From Pseudomonadota bacterium (GTDB lineage Bacteria > Pseudomonadota > Gammaproteobacteria > Pseudomonadales > Moraxellaceae), in assembly GCA_021781515.1 (NCBI GenBank), contig JAJXWR010000001.1:26283-90282 (forward strand): a stretch of 64,000 nucleotides of DNA, written 5' to 3'. The translations under genes and the position numbers were made by a program. Positions 11,496 to 22,297 of this stretch are shown piece by piece (position 1 is the first letter of the stretch; each line of letters begins with the position of its first letter). A model generated the notes under the pieces. The model did not search any database. It had not been told where the DNA came from and saw only the letters and a list, made by a program, of their open reading frames with translations.

Positions 11496-11864
11496 GTGAG
11501 TGGTAAACATCCCCTGATTCAGGCGATTGAAGCGCGTCAGATGAAACAGAACCTGCCCGCCATGGCACCAGGTGACACGGTCGTGGTGCAGGTTAAAGTG
11601 AAAGAAGGTGACCGGGAACGGTTGCAGGCCTATGAAGGCATTGTTATTGCGATCAAGAATCGAGGCTTGAATTCGGCATTTACGGTTCGCAAGATGTCCA
11701 ATGGTGTTGGTGTTGAGCGGTGTTTTCAAACCCATTCACCATTGGTAGAGTCTGTGACAGTGAAGCGCCGCGGTGCGGTGCGACGGGCAAAGTTGTATTA
11801 TCTGCGTGATCGTACTGGAAAAGCGGCACGTATTCGCGAAAAACTTACCCCCCGTCAAGGTTGA
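11496..11864 (+). CDS. rplS: 50S ribosomal protein L19
   Basis: L19 sequence; GTG 11496 preceded by a gaggag SD, shorter than the ORF-track start at 11454. Confidence 0.93.
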   Translation: MSGKHPLIQAIEARQMKQNLPAMAPGDTVVVQVKVKEGDRERLQAYEGIVIAIKNRGLNSAFTVRKMSNGVGVERCFQTHSPLVESVTVKRRGAVRRAKLYYLRDRTGKAARIREKLTPRQG

Positions 11865-11879
11865 TTTTCCTTTTTTCTG

Positions 11880-12752
11880 ATGGCGTTGGATCTCAGTCTG
11901 TTCATGAATTATTTAGCCATGCAAGGCATGGCTAAATTAACGCAGCAAGCTTATCAAAGTGATTTATTGATTTTTAGCACCCTGTTACCTGAGGTGGTGT
12001 TGCACAATGCTTCGACAGATCAATTACAGGATCTGTTGCAGCGCTATTGTGCAAGTGGCCACTCGGCACGTAGTCAGGCCCGGTTGTTGTCGGCAGTGCG
12101 TCGTTATTTCTCTTTTTTGGTGATTAGTGGGCAGCGCCTGGATAACCCGGCAAAATTGCTGGTATCTCCGCATGTTGGTCGTTCGTTGCCTACGGTGTTG
12201 TCGGAGTTGCACGTCGAAACATTGCTGGATGCGCCGGATGACAGTCTTTTGGGTCGTCGCGACCGGGTAATGCTGGAGTTGCTTTATGCCTGTGGCTTAC
12301 GGGTGTCAGAGGTAGTGGCGTTGCGGTTGAGCCGGGTGAGTATGCGTCAGGGAGTGCTGCGGGTACATGGCAAAGGCGACAAGACGCGTCTGGTGCCGTT
12401 GGGGCAGGTGGCTTTGGAATTACTCCCTGCGTATCTGCAGGAAGTACGCCCACAATTAATGGGTCAGCAGCTGAGTGATGTTTTGTTTCCTGGCAGGAAT
12501 GGCGACACGCTGAGTCGGCAGGCATTCTGGTACCGGGTTAAACATTGGGCGTTGGTTGCCGGTATTGACCGGGCGATCTCCCCACATACCCTGCGCCATG
12601 CGTTTGCAACCCATCTGCTTAATCATGGGGCTGACTTACGTTCGGTACAATTACTGCTCGGGCATGCCGACCTTTCGACGACGCAGATTTATACCCATGT
12701 AGCACGGGCACGTCTTCAGGCTTTGCATGCGGCACATCATCCTCGGGCCTGA
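11880..12752 (+). CDS. xerD: Tyrosine recombinase XerD
   Basis: Integrase catalytic region HTLRHAFATHLL..LLGHADLSTTQIYTHV. Confidence 0.9.
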   Translation: MALDLSLFMNYLAMQGMAKLTQQAYQSDLLIFSTLLPEVVLHNASTDQLQDLLQRYCASGHSARSQARLLSAVRRYFSFLVISGQRLDNPAKLLVSPHVGRSLPTVLSELHVETLLDAPDDSLLGRRDRVMLELLYACGLRVSEVVALRLSRVSMRQGVLRVHGKGDKTRLVPLGQVALELLPAYLQEVRPQLMGQQLSDVLFPGRNGDTLSRQAFWYRVKHWALVAGIDRAISPHTLRHAFATHLLNHGADLRSVQLLLGHADLSTTQIYTHVARARLQALHAAHHPRA

Positions 12753-14226
12753 TGCTGATGTCGGTACCTGCCTGAATATTCTCGAAGGCCACGGTTCGGT
12801 TGCGTCCTTGGTGTTTGGCGACGTACAGGGCATTGTCGGCGCGTTTATAACAGACGTCGATGGATGAATCGTGGGGAGATAACAGCGTGGTGCCGGCACT
12901 AAAGGTGAATTTTGGCATTCGTGCCTGACGGGTTAATTCACGTTGCAGATAAACGCTGATTCGCTGTGTCACTAGTCCGGGATGATCGCCATCTTCGATC
13001 AGAATCGCAAATTCCTCACCGCCTAGCCGTGCCACAATGTCCGTTTCACGTAGACTGGCTCGCATGGTATCGGCGAAAAGGCTGAGCACCCGATCGCCGG
13101 AGTCGTGGCCAAAGCGGTCATTGATGGCCTTGAAATGATCCAGATCAATGGCAATTAAGGCCCCCCGTTGGCTGCTATGTCGGCGTAAACGGGCAAGAAT
13201 GCGCTCGGACGCATCATAAAAATGCCGACGGTTATACAGGCCCGTCAGCGGATCCTGTAGCGCCAGTACCCGTAGTTTTTGTGCCTGGTCTTCGCGTTCG
13301 CGTAACAGGGAGGCCAGTACCCCTGAGCTCAGCATGACGCCCAGTACCAGTATATTGATAAATTCCAGCTGCGCTTCTGCATCACCTAGCTGTACTAGTG
13401 GAGAATGCCCATGGTGCATGGCATATTGCGTAAAAGACAGCAAAATGATATTGCCACACATGGCACCGAGCATCCCCATTCGACTGGCCATCAACAAAGT
13501 GCCCAAATAGGCGGCTGAAATGATATGCAACAGATTGAGCCAGCCCGCATCGGCACGAAACAGGAGCAAACAGCTCCAAGTCGCAATAGTCAGCAGTATT
13601 ACTAATTCTGCAATGTAGCGAATTTTCAGGAAATGCCGATAAAAATCGTAGAGTGAGAGGACAAAGGCGGTTACCGCAATATCACAGGTCGCTTCTTCCA
13701 GTAGCCAGAAACTTCTGAAGTCAAGCACATCGGTCCAGGATAGCTGATTATCCGGATCAATCAGCCAGAGGATAAGACGTCCAAAAATACGCACCACCGG
13801 TTGCAGGACCACGGCCTCCACCATGATCATTAACAGGTAATCCCGACTGCGTGCCAGGGAGGGGTTGAATTCCAGTAAACGTAAGCACAAGGTGCCAAGC
13901 AGCATGACCAGACCGTTGGCCAGCGTTGTCAATCCATTGAGAAACAGGGGGAGGTGTTGAATGAATCCCAGTGTGCACTGACCACAACAGATGATTAGCC
14001 AGGTGGGGAGTATCCCCAGCATTAAACCACAGGCAAGAGCAAATCCTTCGGGTAAAAACAGGTTTTCAGACAGTGCATCATTGATTTGCGACAGATCATA
14101 GGAGGCTTTGCCGAGCAGTATATAAATGAGCACTGCTACACCCAGAACTACCGACTTGATGCGTAGATCGGTAATTCCCAGAAAGGCTCGCTCCATCAAA
14201 ACGACTCCAGAGAGGTGAAGATCCAA
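12619..14226 (-). CDS. Diguanylate cyclase, MASE1-like membrane sensor plus GGDEF
   Basis: N-terminal TM segments; GGEEF active site (ARLGGEEFAIL); start may be ATG 14196. Confidence 0.9.
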   Translation of the reverse strand: MDLHLSGVVLMERAFLGITDLRIKSVVLGVAVLIYILLGKASYDLSQINDALSENLFLPEGFALACGLMLGILPTWLIICCGQCTLGFIQHLPLFLNGLTTLANGLVMLLGTLCLRLLEFNPSLARSRDYLLMIMVEAVVLQPVVRIFGRLILWLIDPDNQLSWTDVLDFRSFWLLEEATCDIAVTAFVLSLYDFYRHFLKIRYIAELVILLTIATWSCLLLFRADAGWLNLLHIISAAYLGTLLMASRMGMLGAMCGNIILLSFTQYAMHHGHSPLVQLGDAEAQLEFINILVLGVMLSSGVLASLLREREDQAQKLRVLALQDPLTGLYNRRHFYDASERILARLRRHSSQRGALIAIDLDHFKAINDRFGHDSGDRVLSLFADTMRASLRETDIVARLGGEEFAILIEDGDHPGLVTQRISVYLQRELTRQARMPKFTFSAGTTLLSPHDSSIDVCYKRADNALYVAKHQGRNRTVAFENIQAGTDISIRPEDDVPHAKPEDVPVLHGYKSASSKGRHARAVIVPNVSQPHD

Positions 14227-14453
14227 CTACAACACAGGCGCACATCCATTGTTAAAACGGTATGCGGCCAGTTAATAGACCAACATCAAGAAATCGGGCG
14301 AATTACAGGTCGCTGTCACAGCATTTTAACTATTATTTAATCATAACGCTATTGTTAGGTGTTATCTTTATTTTCTTGAGAAGGTAGTCCATATTTCACC
14401 ACTAATTCTAGTGTAGCCCAGCCGCAGTATCCGGTAGAATATTTTCGCACCTT

Positions 14454-14494
14454 GGTTCTTGAAATAACAGGTTCTTGAAATAACAGGTTCTTGA
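14454..14494. repeat. Tandem repeat, about 2.6 x 16 bp (ggttcttgaaataaca)
   Basis: Direct reading of sequence. Confidence 0.95.
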
Positions 14495-14526
14495 ACAGGC
14501 ATCGTGCTATCCACGCTGCGTGCGTG

Positions 14527-14889
14527 TCAGAAGCTTCTCGATGTTCTGGAGGCCGCAGCAGTTGCTTTAGCCAGTTTATCTTCGACCAACTGCAACTGCT
14601 TTTGCGTCAGTCGCAGTTGCAGTTGTCCGATGATGTGTAGATAACGTTGTTCACGCCAAAAAAACAGGCTTAGCAGTACTATGTTACCAAGGAGCAGCCC
14701 GGATTGCATCAGCCATTGTGGGGTAATGGTGAGTGGATGACGATCAAGGGCATAGATGAACAGCAGCACAGGAATGCTGGTGAACAACAGTAGGGTTGGG
14801 TAGATGTAGTGCTGGATTATACTGGCCTGTGCCAGGAATCGACGATCAGCTGCTTGCAGTGAGGGGGTTGGCAGTTGGGGAATGTTCAT
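14527..14889 (-). CDS. Small membrane protein, unknown function
   Basis: Two hydrophobic segments; overlaps the upstream M48 peptidase gene by 4 bp. Confidence 0.7.
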   Translation of the reverse strand: MNIPQLPTPSLQAADRRFLAQASIIQHYIYPTLLLFTSIPVLLFIYALDRHPLTITPQWLMQSGLLLGNIVLLSLFFWREQRYLHIIGQLQLRLTQKQLQLVEDKLAKATAAASRTSRSF

Positions 14890-16421
14890 TGGTTTTTAAG
14901 ATCCTGGTGTCCTTGAATCATCGCATTGAGGCGGTTTTCAAAACGAGCCCGTTCGGGATAGTTATTGCCGGCTGCCTGTAGGCCAAAGTGCATCTGTTGC
15001 AGTGCGTGGGTATCATCGCCTTGCAGGTAGTATAGTTCTGCTTTGGCCCGGAACAGATCCACCGCATCTCCAGAACCTGACCACGCATCGGCCAGTCTAT
15101 TCCAGACATCCGGGTCATCAGGGCGGTGTTCTTGCAAGAACTGTAACTGGGTAATGGCTTTCTGGTACTGGTGATCAGCTATCAGTGCGTCTGCATCGAG
15201 AAGTTCCAGGGCGAGATTGTCGGTACTCAATGCCAGTTCATGATCCAGCAATTGTACGGCTTCTTTGTTTTTCTTTTCCTGGAGCAGGGTTTCTCCCAGC
15301 AAATACACCCAGGCGATGCGATGTGGATCCTGTTGCAGTAACTGCCTTGCCAGTGGTTCCGCTGAGGCGGGCTGATCAAGTTTTTGATACAGGCAGATGG
15401 CGTATACCCGGGTCAGTGTCAATGGATTGGTGGCATTAAGTTCCTGCTCCGGATGTGCCGTAGGGCCCAAAGGGTTGGCCGATGCGGGATTGCATTCGCT
15501 ACAGGCGATATGCGTGGGTAATTGCCCCAGTGCCGGAAGAATTTTTTTTAAGGTGGCCTTTGGATCACGATTATAAAAGGCCTGTGTGCGCAGACGCATG
15601 ACCTGGAATTCTGTACTGTCATCGGGAAAGTGCACCGGGTATTGTGCCGCCCGTGAGGCGGTGTCGGCAATTCGCGATGCGGTGAGCGGGTGGTCCTGTA
15701 AATACGCCGGAATATTGATGCCTCCGGCGGTGGCTTCCAGCAGACGCTGGAAAAACCGCGGCATGGCATTAGGATCAATATGGGCATTGACCAGGGTCTG
15801 CAGACCAATCCGATCCGCTTCCTGCTCATACTGGCGGCTGTAATGCAACTGATTTTGTGCCATTGCTGCCTGAGTCGTGGCAATGGCTCCCATGCCCGCA
15901 TCACCGTTGCCCCGGGCCGACAGTGCGATGGCTGCGGCCATGGCGGCCAGATACCACCACATGTCGTGCTTACTGGCGGCCATCATGCGCGCATAATGCC
16001 GTTGTTTAAGGTGGCCCAGTTCGTGAGCCAGTACGGAGGCCAGTTCGCCTTCAGTCTCGGCATACAGAAAGACGCCGGCATTGAGGCCGACAAAGCCACC
16101 GGGAACCGCAAAGGCATTGATGTCCGTGCTGTCGATCAGCAAAATACTCAGATCCAGATCAGTGATGGGGGTATTAAACGCCAGACGATAGATCAAGTGT
16201 TCAATATAATCTTGTACCAGTGGATCACTTAATGTGGGGACGGAACCGCGGAATGAACGTTCATACGCCCGCCCCATTCTAAACTCACTTTGGGGGCTGA
16301 GTGCCGCCGTTTGATCGCCAAGTTCAGGCAAAGCATTCTCATTATCGGCCTTTGCGAGCGTAAAACCTAAAATAAGACAGGCAGTTAACAGCCAGAGGTG
16401 TGACGAGCGGGCTAAACGCAT
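14886..16421 (-). CDS. M48 family metallopeptidase with TPR region (BepA-like)
   Basis: Signal peptide; HELGH zinc motif (LAHELGHLKQRH); C-terminal TPR-like region. Confidence 0.9.
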   Translation of the reverse strand: MRLARSSHLWLLTACLILGFTLAKADNENALPELGDQTAALSPQSEFRMGRAYERSFRGSVPTLSDPLVQDYIEHLIYRLAFNTPITDLDLSILLIDSTDINAFAVPGGFVGLNAGVFLYAETEGELASVLAHELGHLKQRHYARMMAASKHDMWWYLAAMAAAIALSARGNGDAGMGAIATTQAAMAQNQLHYSRQYEQEADRIGLQTLVNAHIDPNAMPRFFQRLLEATAGGINIPAYLQDHPLTASRIADTASRAAQYPVHFPDDSTEFQVMRLRTQAFYNRDPKATLKKILPALGQLPTHIACSECNPASANPLGPTAHPEQELNATNPLTLTRVYAICLYQKLDQPASAEPLARQLLQQDPHRIAWVYLLGETLLQEKKNKEAVQLLDHELALSTDNLALELLDADALIADHQYQKAITQLQFLQEHRPDDPDVWNRLADAWSGSGDAVDLFRAKAELYYLQGDDTHALQQMHFGLQAAGNNYPERARFENRLNAMIQGHQDLKNQ

Positions 16422-16830
16422 AAAAATATCACGTCAATTCAGTCGAAGGAAGGTAGGCTATCATATCATGAACCGCTAAGTGTTGAGTTGAGCGAACGGT
16501 GAACGTAACTACCTGGATTCACCCATAGGGTTCCGCCTGCTGTGATTTCTGCAACGTGTTATGGACAGGTCGGAATAGGTGAACATTGCACACTATTAAG
16601 CGATGACCGTATTACCACAGCGGATAGCCGTGGTTGATTTGGTGCATTGCAGGCAGATGTGCCTTGGAATGTTAGCTGATTTTGTAAAATTATCAGGGAA
16701 TTTACGCTGGAAACCGGAAGGGTTCTTGACCTGAAGCGCATAAGGTAGCAAGATACGCCCTTTTAGGTTTAAGTCGGGGGAGGTAATCCCCCGGGTGTTG
16801 CGATTTAACGTGAACTGAGGTTGAGATTCC

Positions 16831-17580
16831 ATGAAGGCATTGGTGGCGGTGAAGCGTGTTGTCGATTATAACGTCAAGGTTCGGGTCAAGCCGGACCATA
16901 GCGGTATCGAACTGGCCAACGTTAAAATGGCGATGAACCCCTTTTGTGAGATTGCCGTAGAAGAAGCGGTGCGTCTGAAAGAAAAAGGGGTAGTCACTGA
17001 AATTGTGGTGGTTACTGTCGGTCCGCAGGCGGCGCAGGAGCAGTTGAGAACGGCACTGGCACTGGGTGCCGACCGTGCCATTCTGGTGCAAACAGATGAG
17101 GAAATGCAACCCTTGGCGGTCGCCAGGATTCTCAAAGCCATTGCTGAAATCGAGCAGGCGCAGATTATGCTGCTGGGAAAACAGGCCATTGATGGAGATA
17201 ACAACCAGACCGGCCAGATGTTAGCGGCATTAGGGGGGTGGAGTCAGGGGACTTTTGCCTCGGTACTGAAGCTGGAAGATGGCAAGGCACTGGTGACCCG
17301 GGAAATTGACGGCGGTTTGCAGACCCTGGAACTAAGCTTGCCGGTGGTTGTTACGACGGATTTACGACTGAATGAACCGCGTTTTGCGTCGTTGCCGAAC
17401 ATTATGAAGGCCAAGAAAAAGCCGCTGGATATCAAGACACCGGTTGATCTGGGTGTAGTGGTAACGCCAACGATCAAAACCCTGAAAGTGGAGCCACCGA
17501 AAGAACGTCAGGCGGGTATCGTGGTCAAGTCGGTAGAAGAACTGTTACAGCGTCTGAAACAGGAAGCCAAGGTTATTTGA
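16831..17580 (+). CDS. etfB: Electron transfer flavoprotein subunit beta
   Basis: [22 protein letters not shown]. Confidence 0.96.
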   Translation: MKALVAVKRVVDYNVKVRVKPDHSGIELANVKMAMNPFCEIAVEEAVRLKEKGVVTEIVVVTVGPQAAQEQLRTALALGADRAILVQTDEEMQPLAVARILKAIAEIEQAQIMLLGKQAIDGDNNQTGQMLAALGGWSQGTFASVLKLEDGKALVTREIDGGLQTLELSLPVVVTTDLRLNEPRFASLPNIMKAKKKPLDIKTPVDLGVVVTPTIKTLKVEPPKERQAGIVVKSVEELLQRLKQEAKVI

Positions 17581-17596
17581 GCGGGAGTGGGTGTCT

Positions 17597-18526
17597 ATGA
17601 GTATTCTTGTTATTGCAGAACACGATAATCAGGTGTTGCGTCCAGCAACGTTGAACACTGTAACTGCCGCTTTGGCCATCGGTTCGCCGGTGCATGTACT
17701 GGTTGCCGGTGCTGGATGTGCGGGGGTTGCCGAGGCGGCGGCGCAGATTTCCGGGGTTAGCAAGGTGGTGTTGGCCAATGCGGAATCCTATGCCCATCAG
17801 CTGGCAGAAAATCTGGCCGGGCTGGTCGTTGAACTGGGTCAGTCGTATAGCCATATTCTGGCAGCGGCAACGACCACGGGCAAGAATTTTATGCCACGAG
17901 TCGCTGCGTTGCTGGGCGTCAACCAGATTTCTGAAATCTCCCGGGTGGTGGATGCGCATACATTTGAACGACCGGTTTATGCAGGCAATGCCATTGCCAC
18001 CGTTCAGTCGGCCGATCCCATTAAAGTGATCACTGTGCGCACTACTGCCTTTGATGCAGCCATTGCCCAAGGTGGAGCGGCGGCTGTGGAAGCTACGGGC
18101 ATTGTGGTTGATTTGCCGGTGGCCCGTTTTGTCAGTGAAGAAGTGGCAAAATCAGAACGTCCGGAACTGACTGCAGCTAAAATTGTGATTTCCGGTGGGC
18201 GCGGGATGGGGAATGGTGAGAACTTCAAAATTCTCTATTCGCTGGCCGACAAACTCGGTGCAGCGGTGGGGGCTTCCCGTGCGGCGGTTGACGCAGGTTT
18301 TGTACCAAACGATATGCAGGTGGGTCAGACCGGTAAGGTAGTAGCTCCGCAGTTATACGTGGCTGTGGGTATTTCCGGTGCTATTCAGCATTTGGCAGGA
18401 ATGAAAGATTCCAAAGTGATTGTGGCGATTAATAAAGACCAGGAAGCCCCGATTTTTCAGGTGGCCGATTATGGTCTGGTCGCTGATCTGTTTGAGGCAG
18501 TTCCTCAACTGGAGGGGTTGCTCTGA
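17597..18526 (+). CDS. etfA: Electron transfer flavoprotein subunit alpha
   Basis: SGRGMGNGENF and GISGAIQHLAGMKDSKVIVAINKD motifs. Confidence 0.96.
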   Translation: MSILVIAEHDNQVLRPATLNTVTAALAIGSPVHVLVAGAGCAGVAEAAAQISGVSKVVLANAESYAHQLAENLAGLVVELGQSYSHILAAATTTGKNFMPRVAALLGVNQISEISRVVDAHTFERPVYAGNAIATVQSADPIKVITVRTTAFDAAIAQGGAAAVEATGIVVDLPVARFVSEEVAKSERPELTAAKIVISGGRGMGNGENFKILYSLADKLGAAVGASRAAVDAGFVPNDMQVGQTGKVVAPQLYVAVGISGAIQHLAGMKDSKVIVAINKDQEAPIFQVADYGLVADLFEAVPQLEGLL

Positions 18527-18697
18527 GTAAATTTTCGGCGGCGTCAGGCTAAGGGGCCGGCTTTTAAGGGAAAGGGTACTGTCGGATTGCACCGCTGCTG
18601 ACGGCAGTGTCGTCGACAGCGGTGATAGTATTGGACGTTGCCATTACGGTAAAATTATACCCAATAATTCATTGGGTTTTTGTTTTGTGAGGAAGTT

Positions 18698-20065
18698 ATG
18701 CAGGAATTACAGGAATCGTTGTCTTCAGGCCAGGTACGCATTTCGCTGAAAGTTACTCCCGAGGTGATCAATGCTGCAATGTTAAAGAAATTGATGCAGC
18801 AGCAGCATTCGGTTCGGCTGAATGGTTTTCGTCCGGGTAAGGTTCCCCTTTCGTTGATCGTCAAACGCTTTGGCGCAGCGGTCCGTCAAGAAGAGGCGCA
18901 ACGGTTGGTTTATGAAGCGTTGACTGTGGAAATCAGCAATAAGCAGATGGATTTGTTGTATATGCCGCAGGTCGAGTCGCTGACGGATACACTGGAAGAT
19001 GGTGTGACAGCGGTGTTCTTGTGTGAGGTCTTTCCGGAAATTGATTTAGGGTCGGTCTCTTCGTTGCAGCTAAAACACCCAAAAGTTGAAATAGATGACG
19101 CCGCTCTCGACGAAATGATTTTAACCTTAAGGCGTCAGAGTGCTACGTGGTCCGAAGTCGCACGCCCTGCGGTTCAGGGAGACAGAATCTCTATTCGTTA
19201 TCTGAACCAGACGAAAGCAGATAATGGAGACGGCAAGGAAATTGACTGGTCCAAAGCGGTAGCTGATCAATGGATACTGACAGACTCCCTTCCGGCCATG
19301 CAAGGCATGGAGCAGTTGATCGGTATGACGACAGGTGAACACAGGACGGTGCGGTTCCTGTTCAGTGAATACGTCTTTGAAACAGAATCTGTGCAAAGCG
19401 TAGAGCAAATGTTTACACTACGCATTGAAAAAATCGAGGAAGCCTCTTTGCCGGAGGTGGATCAGAAATTTATTGCCCAGTTCATGGATGCTGAAGAAAA
19501 TGAGGATCAGGATGCAGAGCGTAGTATGGAAAGTTTTCGCTCGACGCTGATCAATGTCATGCGTATGGAGTGCGATAAAGCAATCTCTCGCTTGACGCAA
19601 CGGAGCGCACCATTGAAAGTAGCTGCATCGATTGCCGATATCAATATTCCTGAAACGCTGTTTAATTATAAACTGGAGCAGGTACGTGCGGCATTGGGAA
19701 AATTACGCGGGATGGAAGCCTTGCGCTGGAGCGGCTTGTCTGAGGAGCAAAAGACGCAGCGGCAAACCAAAGAGGCGCAACAGTTGTCCCTGATGGCGGT
19801 GGTTCTGCGTGCCACAGTGCGTAAATACGCATTGGCGGTGACGCCGGAAATGGTACAGGCGGAGGCTTCATCCTTGGCCATGATGTATGAGAATCCGATG
19901 GAAGCCTATAATTCGTTGATCAATAACAATGAAGTCAAAGCAAAACTGGAAACGGGGATCGCTGATCGCCTGGCGCAGTTGAAATTGCTTGAATTAATGC
20001 AAACAGAGGATGAACCACTTAGTTATCGAGAACTTTTTGCCCGTGTCGGTAGCCTGATTGGCTGA
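18698..20065 (+). CDS. tig: Trigger factor
   Basis: Ribosome-binding region (GFRPGKVPLSLIVKRFG); upstream of clpP-clpX-lon. Confidence 0.93.
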   Translation: MQELQESLSSGQVRISLKVTPEVINAAMLKKLMQQQHSVRLNGFRPGKVPLSLIVKRFGAAVRQEEAQRLVYEALTVEISNKQMDLLYMPQVESLTDTLEDGVTAVFLCEVFPEIDLGSVSSLQLKHPKVEIDDAALDEMILTLRRQSATWSEVARPAVQGDRISIRYLNQTKADNGDGKEIDWSKAVADQWILTDSLPAMQGMEQLIGMTTGEHRTVRFLFSEYVFETESVQSVEQMFTLRIEKIEEASLPEVDQKFIAQFMDAEENEDQDAERSMESFRSTLINVMRMECDKAISRLTQRSAPLKVAASIADINIPETLFNYKLEQVRAALGKLRGMEALRWSGLSEEQKTQRQTKEAQQLSLMAVVLRATVRKYALAVTPEMVQAEASSLAMMYENPMEAYNSLINNNEVKAKLETGIADRLAQLKLLELMQTEDEPLSYRELFARVGSLIG

Positions 20066-20164
20066 ATGGAGCCTTGACAGCCGGTTTTTAGATGCGCATC
20101 ATGTTTAATCTAGGCCTTCTTTGAGGAAGGCTTCCTGTTGTTTTATCGGAATGGAGTTTGAGCC

Positions 20165-20812
20165 ATGTTTATACCTCCCCAATTTAACCCTGTGGGTAGT
20201 TTTGCATCAGTGCCAGTGACTGGTGTCGGCGGACTGGTTCCCATGGTGGTAGAACAATCGTCGCGGGGAGAACGCGCTTTTGATATTTACTCGCGCCTGT
20301 TGCGTGAGCGTGTGGTCTTTATAGTCGGGCCGATTGAAGATCATATGGCTAATCTGGTGGTGGCACAACTTTTGTATCTGGAATCTGAAAACCCCGACAA
20401 GGATATCCACCTGTATATCAATTCTCCAGGGGGGTCTGTGACTTCTGGCATGGCGATATTTGATACGATGCGTTTTATCAGGCCGGATGTGTCGACCATG
20501 TGTATCGGTATGGCGGCTAGTATGGGGGCTTTTCTTCTGTGTTCGGGTGCGCAGGGTAAACGTTATTGTTTGCCAAACTCAAGGGTAATGATTCATCAAC
20601 CCTTGGGCGGTTTTCAGGGGCAAGCGGCGGATATAGCAATTCATGCACAGGAAATTCTGAAAATCCGTGATACCTTAAATGCAATTATGGCGGAAAATTG
20701 TCATCAGCCGATTGAAAGGATGGAAAAAGACACGGATCGTGACAATTTTATGAATGCTGAGGAAGCCAAGGCGTATGGTCTGGTGGATCACGTACTGGAA
20801 AGACGACAATAA
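20165..20812 (+). CDS. clpP: ATP-dependent Clp protease proteolytic subunit
   Basis: [11 protein letters not shown] and [13 protein letters not shown]. Confidence 0.98.
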   Translation: MFIPPQFNPVGSFASVPVTGVGGLVPMVVEQSSRGERAFDIYSRLLRERVVFIVGPIEDHMANLVVAQLLYLESENPDKDIHLYINSPGGSVTSGMAIFDTMRFIRPDVSTMCIGMAASMGAFLLCSGAQGKRYCLPNSRVMIHQPLGGFQGQAADIAIHAQEILKIRDTLNAIMAENCHQPIERMEKDTDRDNFMNAEEAKAYGLVDHVLERRQ

Positions 20813-20839
20813 ACCTGAATAAAGGGTGAGGTTAAACGA

Positions 20840-22135
<1,296 letters not shown>

Positions 22136-22297
22136 GCCAAGTGTTTTTCAGGTAAATGCTGTGCATTAGGTGGTGGCACATCTTGAACAGGGACTGTGCT
22201 GCCTCCATATAGCTGAAACTGGCTAATGAATCCTGCGATTGCCCGCATGCAGTATATAATGAAGGCATAGTGGGGTTTTCCTGAAACCTGACCGGAA

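Noticed and set aside
20108-20132. Hairpin gccttctttgaggaaggc between tig and clpP
   Set aside because: Short stem without a T run; not a confident terminator.
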